Counted from the stretch's first letter, positions 16,443-25,203 are shown. The stretch: DNA of 64,000 nt from Muribaculaceae bacterium Isolate-110 (HZI) (GCA_003762875.1 RIBL01000011.1:1-64000); one strand, 5' to 3'. The notes: generated from the sequence alone by a model not told the origin. Translations and numbers: made by a program.

Positions 16443-18230
16443 GAAAAGAGGTTTGCAGGCATCGGCCAGCCACTCGCGCTCGTCGGGAGTGAGCGACGGT
16501 GCGAGGCGGTCATAGACGGTGCGGTGATAATTGTTGACCCATTCGATCTCAGCCTCCGACATGATGGAGGTGTCGAAGAGTTCACGGTCAAACGGACACA
16601 TGGTCACAGTCTCAAACGCATAAAACCGGCCAAACTCCGTTGTCTCGTAAGGTATGGTGAGCACAAGATTCTCGCAACGCACACCATAACGGCTTTCGAG
16701 ATATACACCGGGTTCGTTGGATGTGAGCATACCCGGGAGCAGCGGAGTCATAGTGTCGTTGAGACGTATGCTCTGTGGCCCTTCATGCACATTAAGGAAG
16801 TGGCCCACACCGTGGCCTGTGCCGTGGAGATAGCTCTTGCCCTCCTTCCAGAGCGGCATGCGGGCCATGGCATCGAGCTGATGACCGCGTGTACCTTCGG
16901 GATATATGGCGGTGGCTATGGCTATGTGGCCCTTCATCACGAGAGTGAAGTCATGGCGCATCTCGGCCGAGGGAGTACCTAAGGCTATGGTGCGGGTGAT
17001 GTCGGTGGTAGCGTCGAGATAGTTGGCACCCGAGTCGATGAGCAGCAGATTGTTCATGGCCAGAGGGGTGTCGGTCTCAGGTGTGGCCGAGTAGTGCACA
17101 ATGGCTCCATTGGGACCGAAACCGCAGATGCTGTCAAAGCTGAGGTCGAAGAACAAGGGGTCGGTGCGACGGTTACGCTCGAGTATCTCGGCCACGCCCA
17201 TCTCGGTGAGCGGACGTCCGGCAGCCACAGTCTCCTTGACCTCGCGTATGGAGCGCACCATATACACGCCGTCACGCACATGAGCCTCGCGTATGCCCTG
17301 CATCTGCACCTCGTTTTTGACGGCCTTGGGGAGTGCCAGCGGAGAATTGCCGAGCAGATAATGACCCTCGAGAGCCGAAGCTACGGCTCCGGAAGCCTTA
17401 GAGCCACAGAGCAATACGGTCACCGAAGCAGGCACCGAGCTCAGATAGTCAAGGGCCGAGCCATAAGGAGCAGTCTCCACTCCGGCGTCCTTGAGATAGG
17501 CCTCAACCTCGGGGGTGAGTTTCGCACTGTCGATAAAGAGACGCGCGCTGTCGGCCGAAACGTAGAGAAACGATGTGGCCACGGGGTTGCAAGGCACGTC
17601 GGTCGAACGTATATTGAGCACCCAGGCAATCTCGTCGAGAGCCGAGGTGAAATATGCGTCTGCTCCACATTCGGCCGTGTCGCGACGCAGCTCGGCGAGC
17701 TTGTCGGAGGCCGACTTGCCGGCATACTTGACATCGTGAACAAACACCGGGCCGTCGGGCAGTGCGGGACGGTCGGCCCACACCCTGTCGATGGGGTCGA
17801 AGTTTACATCAAGACCTATGCCATGGCGGCCAAGCTGCGAACGGAGCACTGCGGTGTCATCGGCCGACATCAGCATGCCGTTGATGCCTACGGTGTCACC
17901 CTTGGCAAGTGTGTCGCAGAGAAAACGGCTCACGGTAGGCACTCCGGGGATACCTTCCTTCATCAGTTCGATACCTGCTCCCCTGGTCTGGGTCTCACCC
18001 TGGAGAAAGTAGCGGCTGTCCACCCACAGATAGGCTCCGCAGTCGGTGACAACAAGTGTGCCGGCCGAGCCCGTAAAACCGGTGAGATAGCGCACCGTGT
18101 GCCAGTGGTCTGATATATATTCGCTCAGATGAGGGTCGGTGCGGGGCACTATTGCGGCTTTGACTCCGGCCTTGGCCATCTCGTCGCGAAACGCCTGAAG
18201 GCGTTTGATACTTGTGTCTGCTGTTGACAT
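16434..18230 (-). CDS. Xaa-Pro aminopeptidase (M24, aminopeptidase P)
   Basis: A 598-residue cytosolic metallopeptidase that removes N-terminal residues preceding proline. I place the start at ATG 18230 (MSTADTSIKRLQAFR). A longer frame back to 18293 would add residues without family character and would overlap the promoter. Two creatinase-like N-terminal domains come first, then the pita-bread domain. Metal ligands are visible in LLIDSGANYLDATTDITRT (two Asp), GTGHGVGHFLNVHEGP (His), LTSNEPGVY (Glu) and RCENLVL (Glu). Length agrees with the three-domain, dimeric APP type. The gamma-carbonic anhydrase gene lies downstream. Confidence 0.93.
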   Translation of the reverse strand: MSTADTSIKRLQAFRDEMAKAGVKAAIVPRTDPHLSEYISDHWHTVRYLTGFTGSAGTLVVTDCGAYLWVDSRYFLQGETQTRGAGIELMKEGIPGVPTVSRFLCDTLAKGDTVGINGMLMSADDTAVLRSQLGRHGIGLDVNFDPIDRVWADRPALPDGPVFVHDVKYAGKSASDKLAELRRDTAECGADAYFTSALDEIAWVLNIRSTDVPCNPVATSFLYVSADSARLFIDSAKLTPEVEAYLKDAGVETAPYGSALDYLSSVPASVTVLLCGSKASGAVASALEGHYLLGNSPLALPKAVKNEVQMQGIREAHVRDGVYMVRSIREVKETVAAGRPLTEMGVAEILERNRRTDPLFFDLSFDSICGFGPNGAIVHYSATPETDTPLAMNNLLLIDSGANYLDATTDITRTIALGTPSAEMRHDFTLVMKGHIAIATAIYPEGTRGHQLDAMARMPLWKEGKSYLHGTGHGVGHFLNVHEGPQSIRLNDTMTPLLPGMLTSNEPGVYLESRYGVRCENLVLTIPYETTEFGRFYAFETVTMCPFDRELFDTSIMSEAEIEWVNNYHRTVYDRLAPSLTPDEREWLADACKPLFNY

Positions 18231-18262
18231 AATCGTTATGAGATTAGATATTAGTGTTACCG

Positions 18263-18294
18263 CAAAAGTAATACATCTTGACGTCAATATCAAA
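18263..18294 (-). promoter_or_regulatory. Promoter of the aminopeptidase P gene
   Basis: Read on the minus strand: TTTG (18294-18291), a 20-nt spacer and TACTTTTG (18270-18263). The leader to ATG 18230 would be about 27 nt. This also supports the shorter start for the gene. Confidence 0.7.
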
Positions 18295-18318
18295 TGTGAG
18301 ACAAAGGAAAAAGCGAAG

Positions 18319-18485
18319 TAAGAGGGTGTTTAATAACAAATGTTAAAGCCAAAGTCCATTGTCATGAGTCGTGTTTCGTCATGGAAAGAGGGAGCATAGC
18401 TGTAGCTATGTGACCGATGATTATGAACAATTTAAATGAAAATACACCCACTTTGGCTTAACATTTGTTATTAAACACCCTCTAA
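18319..18485. mobile_element. MITE-like element with TAA target duplication
   Basis: The element spans 18322-18482 (161 bp) and has no ORF. Its ends are inverted repeats beginning GAGGGTGTTTAATAAC, identical over 25 bp. After a 1-nt gap they match over 8 more bases (GCCAAAGT). TAA at 18319-18321 and 18483-18485 looks like a 3-bp target duplication. An internal hairpin CATAGC-TGTA-GCTATG lies near 18395. GAG ends with a TNA duplication are typical of some IS5-family groups, so this may be mobilised by an IS5-type transposase encoded elsewhere. Confidence 0.72.
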
Positions 18486-18545
18486 AAAACACTTTATGCC
18501 TTTAACGCGTTATAACGGAGTATAACCTCACCAACATTGTTATTT

Positions 18546-18776
18546 ATGAGACGAAGGAAATTTACAACTCTCCTGCTGGCGATATGCGCGGTCTTCGCGA
18601 TGTCCGTCTCGCTCCCCTCGTGTGGCACCATCCACAGCCATTGGGGCGTGGAACATGAATATTATTTTCCCGACGGTGACCATCATCATCGCCCGAAACC
18701 TAAAAAGCATAAAAAACATAAGAAATACAAGCCAAAAAAACACCACAAGCACCATCACCATGATGATGACGATTGA
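18546..18776 (+). CDS. Small His/Lys-rich lipoprotein
   Basis: A 76-residue product. I use ATG 18546 rather than the in-frame TTG at 18537, since MRRRKFTTLLLAICAVF is a good lipoprotein signal ending in the lipobox LPSC (Cys about residue 26). After a 20-residue linker (GTIHSHWGVEHEYYF) the C-terminus is almost entirely His, Lys and Pro, and it ends with four Asp. A metal-binding (Ni, Zn or Cu) or polyanion-binding role is suggested by composition only. The gene starts about 60 nt after the MITE and is followed by its own terminator, so it is probably monocistronic. Confidence 0.75.
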   Translation: MRRRKFTTLLLAICAVFAMSVSLPSCGTIHSHWGVEHEYYFPDGDHHHRPKPKKHKKHKKYKPKKHHKHHHHDDDD

Positions 18777-18824
18777 TTGAAAAATGGGAATAGGCCTCAC
18801 CAAGCCGGTTACCCATTTTTTCAA
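18777..18824 (+). terminator. Terminator after the His/Lys-rich lipoprotein gene
   Basis: TTGAAAAATGGG pairs with CCCATTTTTTCAA (one bulge) around a loop of about 22 nt. The T-run inside the right arm supports rho-independent termination. Confidence 0.7.
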
Positions 18825-18840
18825 TTCTCAAATTATTTCC

Positions 18841-18848
18841 TAACTTTG
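18841..18848 (+). promoter_or_regulatory. -7 element of the GH43 gene
   Basis: TAACTTTG matches TAnnTTTG. The ATG at 18875 is about 20 nt below the predicted start point. The -33 region is only T-rich. Confidence 0.55.
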
Positions 18849-18874
18849 TGGACAAATTAACCCAAAAATCCTCC

Positions 18875-20476
18875 ATGAAAAAACTTCTGACAAGCCTCGC
18901 CTTAAGCGTGGCCTGCTGCACACCCGCAAGCGCGCAATGGACAGCCGATCTCGGCGACGGCACATATCGCAACCCCATCATACATGCCGACTATTCCGAC
19001 CCCGATGTCATACGCGTCGGAGATGACTATTGGATGGTGGCCTCGAGTTTCACTCACTTTCCGGGCATACCTATACTCCATTCGCGCGACCTCGTCAACT
19101 GGCAGATAGCCGGACATGTCTACGACCGTCTCCCCCTTGACAAATATGACCGACCCGTGCACGGCGAAGGCTCATGGGCTCCCGCCCTGCGCTATCACGA
19201 CGGCATGTATTACATATATTTCTGCACACCCTATGACGGACTCTTCGTAGCCCGCGCCACCGACCCGCGCGGCCCCTGGGAGCTTACCCAGATGCTCGAG
19301 GTGGCCAAATGGGAAGACCCTTGCCCCTTCTGGGACGACAACGGCGACGCCTATCTCGTGCACAGCATCCACCGCGGAGGCCCGGCGGTGATACACCGCA
19401 TGTCGGACGACGGACTGCGTCTGCTCGACAACGGCACAGTCGTATACAACGACCAGAAGACCAACCCGATACTCGAGGGTATGAAGATGCACAAACGCGA
19501 CGGATGGTATTATATCTTCGCTCCGGCCGGAGGTGTCTCCACCGGCTGGCAGACAGTGTTGCGCTCTCGCTCCATCTATGGTCCCTATGAGGCGCGCCGG
19601 GTCATGGAGCAAGGCTCATCGCCCATTAACGGCCCTCATCAGGGCGGACTCATCGACACTCCCGACGGCAACGAATGGTGGTTCATACACTTTCAGGGCA
19701 AAGGTGCCTACGGACGAGTAATCCATCTCCAGCCCGCACGCTGGACCTCTGACGGGTGGATAGTTATCGGTGACGACCCCGACGGAGACGGCATAGGTAA
19801 CCCGGTGCTCACCCATGCCAAACCTCATATTCCCTCGGCCTCCGGCGTCACTCCCTATGGTCCGCAGACCTCCGACGAGTTCTCCTCGACGCGCCAATCG
19901 CTTCAATGGCAGTGGCAGGCTCATCCGCGCGACCGATGGTACAGCCTCACCGCCCGCCCCGGCTACATGCGCCTCTATGCCGAGACATGCCCCTCGGAGC
20001 ACGGCAACCTATACTTTGCCGGCAACCTCTATCTACAAAAACTCCCCGCCCCCTCATTCACTGCGACCACCTGTGTGGAGACCGCTTTCACCACTCCGGG
20101 CGAAAGGGCCGGCCTGATAGTCATGGGTAATGAATACTCCTATATAGCCGTCATCAATGACACCTCGGGCCGACGCATATCAGTCGTCACAGGCAAAAAT
20201 GACAAATATGCGGTAAAACCCAAAGAACGCGCCTCTGCGGCCATTCCCGCCGACGTCTCACAGCAGACTCCGGTGTGGCTCCGCGTGCAACTCACCGACG
20301 ACCACACATGCCGATATGCCTACAGCCTCGACGGCAATAATTTCACACCGCTCGGCCCCGACTGCCCCGTAGTGGCCGGCACATGGGTAGGAGCCAAGAC
20401 GGGTATCTTCTGCTCCAGCCCCAACGTAGTCCCCTCCGACGGCTATGCCGACTTTGACTACTTCCATATAGAATAA
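18875..20476 (+). CDS. Glycoside hydrolase family 43 (xylosidase/arabinofuranosidase type)
   Basis: A 533-residue secreted enzyme starting at ATG 18875 (MKKLLTSLALSVACC), with signal cleavage after PASA. An upstream in-frame GTG at 18848 would overlap the -7 box. The five-bladed GH43 propeller spans about residues 30-320: NPIIHADYSDPDV holds the catalytic base Asp, KWEDPCPFWDD the pKa-tuning Asp and NPILEGMKM the acid Glu. The C-terminal 190 residues form the beta-sandwich usual in the beta-xylosidase branch. Family members remove xylose or arabinose from plant side chains. It stands alone, about 8 kb from the xyloglucan locus, with its own promoter and terminator. Confidence 0.92.
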   Translation: MKKLLTSLALSVACCTPASAQWTADLGDGTYRNPIIHADYSDPDVIRVGDDYWMVASSFTHFPGIPILHSRDLVNWQIAGHVYDRLPLDKYDRPVHGEGSWAPALRYHDGMYYIYFCTPYDGLFVARATDPRGPWELTQMLEVAKWEDPCPFWDDNGDAYLVHSIHRGGPAVIHRMSDDGLRLLDNGTVVYNDQKTNPILEGMKMHKRDGWYYIFAPAGGVSTGWQTVLRSRSIYGPYEARRVMEQGSSPINGPHQGGLIDTPDGNEWWFIHFQGKGAYGRVIHLQPARWTSDGWIVIGDDPDGDGIGNPVLTHAKPHIPSASGVTPYGPQTSDEFSSTRQSLQWQWQAHPRDRWYSLTARPGYMRLYAETCPSEHGNLYFAGNLYLQKLPAPSFTATTCVETAFTTPGERAGLIVMGNEYSYIAVINDTSGRRISVVTGKNDKYAVKPKERASAAIPADVSQQTPVWLRVQLTDDHTCRYAYSLDGNNFTPLGPDCPVVAGTWVGAKTGIFCSSPNVVPSDGYADFDYFHIE

Positions 20477-20505
20477 CGAGACTGCAATTACATAATACAG
20501 ACCCC

Positions 20506-20560
20506 AAAACCGACAAGAGCAAAATGTCTCTTCTGAGATATTTGCCCTTGTCGGTTTTTA
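20506..20560 (+). terminator. Terminator of the GH43 gene
   Basis: AAAACCGACAAG (20507-20518) pairs with CTTGTCGGTTTT (20547-20558). The stem continues through GCAAAAT/ATTTGC, and T residues follow. Of the remaining gap, 20560-20751 is AT-rich and holds no clear promoter; AAGGA lies 11 nt before the next ATG. Confidence 0.8.
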
Positions 20561-20751
20561 TGTCCACATAACGATAAAGCCTCAGGCCCGGCAATGGAGC
20601 ATATTACGATTTTATCACATAAGTATTTCATTTTTATTATAATGCATATCACCTGTTTTATTAATGTATTAGCCAATTTTTAACTAAATACGTGTCAACC
20701 GTCCCCGTCTCGAAGTGTTATTAAAGTAAGAATTATTAAGGATGTAACACT

Positions 20752-22236
20752 ATGGAACCGACGATTTACTCACGCTTCAAAGAGCTCGTCACTGCTCAGC
20801 CGGATCATCCTGCGATTATCGACGAGCGTTCATGCGCCAATTATTCAGGACTCGATCAGATGGTCGACACGCTCATTTCACGCTTCCCCTCTTTCATACC
20901 CGCCCGCGTAGGCGTGGTGATGGACCACAGCGTGGAAATGATAGCCGCCATCCTTGCCGTAATCAAAGCCGGCGCGGCCATTGTGCCCGTAGAGCCCGAC
21001 TTCCCACCCGAACGTATGACTCGGTTTCTCACCGAGTGTGGTGTGGATTTTATAGTCACACAGGAAAAATACAGCGCGATGCTGCGCGAATTTACCCTCT
21101 TTATCATAGGGTCGGAAATTAATGTCGACCCCGCGCTCCATCCCCTGCCCGACCGATGTCGCGCCGACCGGCCCGCCTATATCATCTACAGCTCGAGCAT
21201 TTCGGGCTATCCCATCGGCGTCATGGTAGGCAACCGCCAGGTGGTGGATATGGCACGCAGATTTGGCGACACGTTCAATATCACACCCGATGACGTGCTG
21301 CTACAATACTCGGCATGTATCGTCAACATTTTTATCGAGGAAATATTCGGAACACTGCTCAACGGTGCCACACTCGCCATACCCTCGGCCTCCACACGCA
21401 ACAATCCTCAGGCTCTGCTAAAATTTGCCGATGCCCAATACGTGTCAATCATCAGCGGATTTCCCTATCTGCTCCAGGAGCTCAACCATTTCGACTCGCT
21501 TCCTATGACTCTGCGCATGCTCATCAGTGGCGGCGACCAGCTTAACCCGGCCTCCATCAACCATCTGCTCGAGCAGATTACTGTCTACAATACCTACGGA
21601 CCGGCCGAGGGCACTGCTCTCACCACAAGCTATTGCTGCAACAACGGCTATTCGCTCGCCTCGGGCCACTATCCCATAGGCAAGACCCTCGAGGGCTCCG
21701 AGATTATGCTCCTCGACAATGAGCTCCGTCCTGTGGCCGACGGTCAGGAGGGTGAGATATGTATCGCCGGCACTGGAGTGGCCGACTCGTTTACAGGCGA
21801 CCACAGGGCCGAGCAGCTTGCCTCGCTCACCACTCTCTCTGACGGGACGCGCATAGCCCGCACCGGCGACGTGGGTGTAAGACTGCCAGACGGCAACATA
21901 TGTTTCATACGGCGCAAGGAGAGTGAGGTCAACATCCTCGGCAAACGCGTGGTCACCGGCGAGGTGGAACGTGCCCTGCTTGCCACCGGCGAAGTGAGCG
22001 ACTGTGCGGTAGTGCACTATCAGGATGAGAAAGGCTTGGCCTATCTCGTGGGATACGTTGTGCCCACCACACGCTCGTTTAGCCTCTCGTGGGTCAAAAA
22101 CCGATTGGCGCAATATCTACCCGCCTACATGATACCCGAATTTTTCGTACTTCTCAAGCAGCTTCCCGTCACAGCCTCAGGCCAGGTCAACACCCTCGCT
22201 CTGCCCGTTGTGCTCAAAGACTCCGCAGCCGGATAA
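20752..22236 (+). CDS. Stand-alone adenylation-domain (AMP-binding) protein with degenerate active site
   Basis: A 494-residue ANL-superfamily protein most like an NRPS adenylation domain or DltA. A5 (YNTYGPAEG, residues 279-287), A7 (ARTGDVGVRLPDG, about 369) and A8 (RRKESEVNILGKRV, about 388) are well kept. The P-loop A3, normally TSGSTGxPKG, reads SSSISGYPIG (147-156), with Ile155 in place of Lys. A10, normally NGKVDRKAL, reads SGQVNTLAL, with Gln478 in place of the catalytic Lys. There is no carrier or condensation domain, and no NRPS gene is nearby. The loss of both lysines argues against normal acyl-adenylate formation. It may be a binding protein or have altered chemistry. Confidence 0.8.
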   Translation: MEPTIYSRFKELVTAQPDHPAIIDERSCANYSGLDQMVDTLISRFPSFIPARVGVVMDHSVEMIAAILAVIKAGAAIVPVEPDFPPERMTRFLTECGVDFIVTQEKYSAMLREFTLFIIGSEINVDPALHPLPDRCRADRPAYIIYSSSISGYPIGVMVGNRQVVDMARRFGDTFNITPDDVLLQYSACIVNIFIEEIFGTLLNGATLAIPSASTRNNPQALLKFADAQYVSIISGFPYLLQELNHFDSLPMTLRMLISGGDQLNPASINHLLEQITVYNTYGPAEGTALTTSYCCNNGYSLASGHYPIGKTLEGSEIMLLDNELRPVADGQEGEICIAGTGVADSFTGDHRAEQLASLTTLSDGTRIARTGDVGVRLPDGNICFIRRKESEVNILGKRVVTGEVERALLATGEVSDCAVVHYQDEKGLAYLVGYVVPTTRSFSLSWVKNRLAQYLPAYMIPEFFVLLKQLPVTASGQVNTLALPVVLKDSAAG

Positions 22237-22251
22237 ACTGAAAGATACACA

Positions 22252-22312
22252 AGGACAAAAGTCTCAAAAGAAACACCCTCTTAGAGTTTGTTTCTTTTGA
22301 GACTTTTGTCCT
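22252..22312. terminator. Bidirectional hairpin terminator
   Basis: AGGACAAAAGTCTC plus AAAAGAAAC (22252-22274) is the exact reverse complement of 22290-22312, a 23-bp stem with a 15-nt loop. It separates the convergent AMP-binding and SPOR lipoprotein genes. Confidence 0.85.
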
Positions 22313-22335
22313 GTTATATCTCTCAGCTACGAGAT

Positions 22336-22848
22336 CTATCTGAAATGTGACGGGGAGAGGATAAACGGCATAGGCGACTTGAGCACAAGATTTTTATCGC
22401 CCTTGACCTTGCGCCATTCTTTAAGAATCTCTTCGGTAGTAGACGCAGTAGCTGTCACCACATAATAGAGAGGCTCGCGCGTATGCACTATCATGGCACT
22501 GTCATATCCGCCCGAGATGAGACGCTCGCGCATCTGCTTGGCGTTGAACACCTGGCGAAACTGACCGACCACGACGTTGTAACGCTTCACATTCTCACGT
22601 GACGAACCGCCACCTTCGGTGTAACCGATATATTCCCTGCGCAAAGGCAGCGAATCGCCGTTCACTACGAGCCACGTGTTGACGGCACTCTTGCGCACAC
22701 GTCCATAGATGGTTGAGTCGAGTCCCGTGGCCTCACGACGCTGCTCGGCCGCCACTTCATAGGCCTGACGATAATTGGCCTCGGTGGTCTTGCACGACAC
22801 TACGGTGAGGGCAATAACAAAAGCTATGACAGGAAGGAGAAATTTCAT
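22336..22848 (-). CDS. SPOR-domain lipoprotein
   Basis: A 170-residue lipoprotein with the lipobox VVSC at about residue 19. Residues 85-155 (KRYNVVVGQFRQVFNAKQMRERLISGGYDSAMIV) form a SPOR domain, the fold that binds denuded peptidoglycan glycan strands in cell division and remodelling. The segment between lipobox and SPOR is charged and helical. The ATG lies 17 nt after the stop of ilvA, so the two genes are probably one transcript. A link in function to threonine metabolism is not evident. Confidence 0.85.
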   Translation of the reverse strand: MKFLLPVIAFVIALTVVSCKTTEANYRQAYEVAAEQRREATGLDSTIYGRVRKSAVNTWLVVNGDSLPLRREYIGYTEGGGSSRENVKRYNVVVGQFRQVFNAKQMRERLISGGYDSAMIVHTREPLYYVVTATASTTEEILKEWRKVKGDKNLVLKSPMPFILSPSHFR

Positions 22849-22865
22849 TTACTTTTTATAGGGTT

Positions 22866-24071
22866 TTATTTTACTACATGGTGTCCGGCAGCCATGAGAG
22901 CCTCCTTGAGCTGGGCTATATGGGCATGGTTGCGGGTCTCCACCTCGATGCGGAGTATGCATCCGTTGATGGAAGTTGCGTCAGAGTTGCGCTCGTGTGT
23001 CACCGAGATGATGTTGGCTCCGTTCTCACCAAGTATGCTGCATATGCCCGAGAGCTGTCCGGGCTTGTCGCCAACGTCGAGTTTGAGTGTGAAGTTACGT
23101 CCGCTCTTCACAAGACCGCGGGTGATGACACGGTTGAGACTGGTAACGTCAATATTGCCGCCCGACACCACACACACAATCTTCTTGCCCTTGATAGGCA
23201 CCTTGTCAAACATGGCTGCAGCAACTGCTACGGCTCCGGCTCCCTCGGCTACGAGTTTCTGCTGCTCGATGAGCGCGAGTATGGCGGCTGCAATCTCGTC
23301 CTCGCTCACAGTGACAATCTCGTCGACATAACGCGAGCAGAAATCAAAGGTGTTGACACCCGGCTCCTTGACAGCTATACCGTCAGCGATCGTAGCCACC
23401 GAACTGAGATGTTCACGTTTGCCCTCCTTGACCGACCTGTACATTGACGGCGCACCCTCGGCCTGCACGCCATAGACCTTCACATCGGGCTTGAGTTGCT
23501 TGAGTGTGAATGCCATGCCGGCTACAAGACCGCCGCCGCCGATGGGCACTATCACGGCCTCGACATCAGGCATCTCCTCGAGTATCTCAAGGGCGATGGT
23601 GCCCTGTCCGGCTATCACTTTGGGGTCATCAAAAGGATGTATGAACGTATAGCCGTGCTCCTGCTGGAGCTCCACGGCTTTCTGATAGGCATCGTCATAG
23701 ACACCTGGCACGAGACACACCTCGGCTCCGAGACGCTTGGTAGCCTCAATCTTGGAGATAGGCGCGCCGGCCGGAAGACAGATGAGCGACTTGATGCCGT
23801 TGCGGGTGGCTGCGAGAGCCACACCCTGGGCATGATTGCCGGCCGAGCAGGCTATCACACCTTTCTCGCGTTCCTCAGGAGTAAGCTGCGATATTTTGTA
23901 GTAGGCACCGCGGAGCTTAAAGGCTCCGGTGTGCTGGAGATTCTCGGGTTTGAGATAGATGTGTGACTCGGGATTGAGTCGGGTCTCGCCTACGAGGCGT
24001 GGATGACGGGCTACATCGCGGAGCACCTGGGCGGCGCGGTATACTTCAGAAATTTCGAGCTGTTCGGCCAT
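22866..24071 (-). CDS. ilvA: Threonine ammonia-lyase (threonine dehydratase)
   Basis: A 401-residue cytosolic PLP enzyme that deaminates threonine to 2-oxobutanoate, the first step to isoleucine. The PLP lysine is in TGAFKLRGA (about residue 52). SAGNHAQGVALAA and the phosphate-binding PIGGGGLVAG loop (about 177) are both intact. The last 75 residues carry an ACT domain (KPGQLSGICSILGENGANI). The 400-residue, single-ACT layout matches the short IlvA/TdcB-like form found across Bacteroidetes. I cannot separate biosynthetic from catabolic use by sequence alone. Confidence 0.93.
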   Translation of the reverse strand: MAEQLEISEVYRAAQVLRDVARHPRLVGETRLNPESHIYLKPENLQHTGAFKLRGAYYKISQLTPEEREKGVIACSAGNHAQGVALAATRNGIKSLICLPAGAPISKIEATKRLGAEVCLVPGVYDDAYQKAVELQQEHGYTFIHPFDDPKVIAGQGTIALEILEEMPDVEAVIVPIGGGGLVAGMAFTLKQLKPDVKVYGVQAEGAPSMYRSVKEGKREHLSSVATIADGIAVKEPGVNTFDFCSRYVDEIVTVSEDEIAAAILALIEQQKLVAEGAGAVAVAAAMFDKVPIKGKKIVCVVSGGNIDVTSLNRVITRGLVKSGRNFTLKLDVGDKPGQLSGICSILGENGANIISVTHERNSDATSINGCILRIEVETRNHAHIAQLKEALMAAGHHVVK

Positions 24072-24092
24072 GATGATTGAAAATTAACTACG

Positions 24093-24124
24093 CAAAAATA
24101 GAAATTCCACGCGTAATATCCAAA
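24093..24124 (-). promoter_or_regulatory. Promoter of ilvA
   Basis: On the minus strand: TTTG (24124-24121), a 20-nt spacer and TATTTTTG (24100-24093). The leader to the ATG at 24071 is only about 15 nt. Confidence 0.65.
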
Positions 24125-24167
24125 ATAATATTACAATCACATGGCCATCGGACAAAAACGTCATGAG

Positions 24168-24225
24168 ACAAAGACGGACAAAAGATTCACTACCTTAAGG
24201 CAGTGAATCTTTTGTCTGTCTTTGT
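24168..24225. terminator. Terminator after the thioredoxin gene
   Basis: CAAAGACGGACAAAAG plus ATTCACT (from 24169) pairs with AGTGAATCTTTTGTC plus TGTCTTTG (24202-24224), about 23 bp with one mismatch. It lies downstream of the minus-strand thioredoxin gene and upstream of the ilvA promoter. Confidence 0.8.
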
Positions 24226-24252
24226 ATACCGTCCCTAAGACGAGGGGATGCG

Positions 24253-24561
24253 TTATTTTCCTGGTTGCATCTGGATGCGGAGCTTGTCCTCGAGGACTTC
24301 AAGCTGTTGCAGACCTGATGCACGCCACTGTGGCTCACCGTTTTTGAAGATGATAAGTGTCGGCACACTGCGTATCTGATATTCGGCAGATAGGTCGGGG
24401 GCGCGGTCCACATCAATTTTTATGATATTGGCCTCGTCGCCAATTTTCTGCTTGAGTTGCTCGAGTATAGGACCTTGCATCTTGCATGGTCCGCACCAGG
24501 TGGCAAAGAAGTCGACAAGCGTGGGCTTGTCGCCGCTGATCATATCCTTAAATTCGCTCAT
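24253..24561 (-). CDS. trxA: Thioredoxin
   Basis: A 102-residue cytosolic thioredoxin. The redox centre is [11 protein letters not shown] (Cys at about 23 and 26) and the cis-proline loop is [12 protein letters not shown]. Length and layout are those of classical TrxA, with no signal peptide. It would reduce protein disulfides and supply enzymes such as ribonucleotide reductase and peroxiredoxins. It is flanked by a terminator on its 3' side and sits 90 nt from the DJ-1 gene upstream. Confidence 0.95.
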   Translation of the reverse strand: MSEFKDMISGDKPTLVDFFATWCGPCKMQGPILEQLKQKIGDEANIIKIDVDRAPDLSAEYQIRSVPTLIIFKNGEPQWRASGLQQLEVLEDKLRIQMQPGK

Positions 24562-24651
24562 AATTGTGGGGTTAGTTAATTTTCAACTGTGAAATAATAA
24601 CACACCCCGCTGCGAAAAGGTTTTTAAAGAGTGAACCGGATATGCCGTTGA

Positions 24652-25203
24652 TCAAAGCAGTATTCCCTGCGCCACCGACTGTGCGGCTCCGGGTCCGCGG
24701 AGGGCTGCGACGAGAGCCAGAGCGAAGGGCATGGACGAAGAGGGACCGTTGGCAGTGATGATGTTGCCGTCCTCAACCACACGTTCGGCCACGTGTGTGG
24801 CACCGGCCTCGGCGAGCTGCTGCTCAAAACCGGGATAGCATGTGGCTTTCTTGCCTTCGAGGATGCCGAGCGGGGCGAGAGTCACAGCCGGAGCCGCACA
24901 GATGGCGGCCACATAACGGCCCTGTTCATACTGCTCACGGAGCATTGCGGCGAGCACTTTGCTGGCTGCGAGATTACTTGCGCCCGGCATGCCGCCGGGA
25001 CATACGAGCATGTCGGCTTCGGGCAGACAGCCGCTGCAAAGCATGACATCGGCCTGAACAGTGACTCCATGCGCACCCTTGACCTCGAGGCGGTCGCCGG
25101 TGGCGATAGTGACTACATGTATGTCGGCCCGACGCATAAGGTCGATGGGGGTAAGGGCTTCGATTTCTTCAAAACCGTCAGCGAGAAATACGTATACTAC
25201 CAT
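24652..25203 (-). CDS. DJ-1/PfpI family protein (YajL/ThiJ-like)
   Basis: A 183-residue cytosolic protein. The family's N-terminal Glu is in FLADGFEEIEAL (about residue 14), and the reactive Cys in the nucleophile elbow AAICAAPAVTLAP (about 105). The length is that of YajL/DJ-1. Members act as redox-sensitive chaperones or glyoxalase/deglycase-like enzymes; which applies here cannot be read. It is on the same strand as trxA and may share its transcript. Confidence 0.9.
   Translation of the reverse strand: MVVYVFLADGFEEIEALTPIDLMRRADIHVVTIATGDRLEVKGAHGVTVQADVMLCSGCLPEADMLVCPGGMPGASNLAASKVLAAMLREQYEQGRYVAAICAAPAVTLAPLGILEGKKATCYPGFEQQLAEAGATHVAERVVEDGNIITANGPSSSMPFALALVAALRGPGAAQSVAQGILL

Noticed and set aside
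17094-18113. 339-codon open frame on the plus strand inside aminopeptidase P
   Set aside because: Antisense to a gene with all M24 metal ligands; no family character in its own translation.
18875-20476. GH43 as a member of the xyloglucan locus
   Set aside because: It is 8 kb away, separated by unrelated genes, with its own promoter and terminator. A helper role in trans is still possible.
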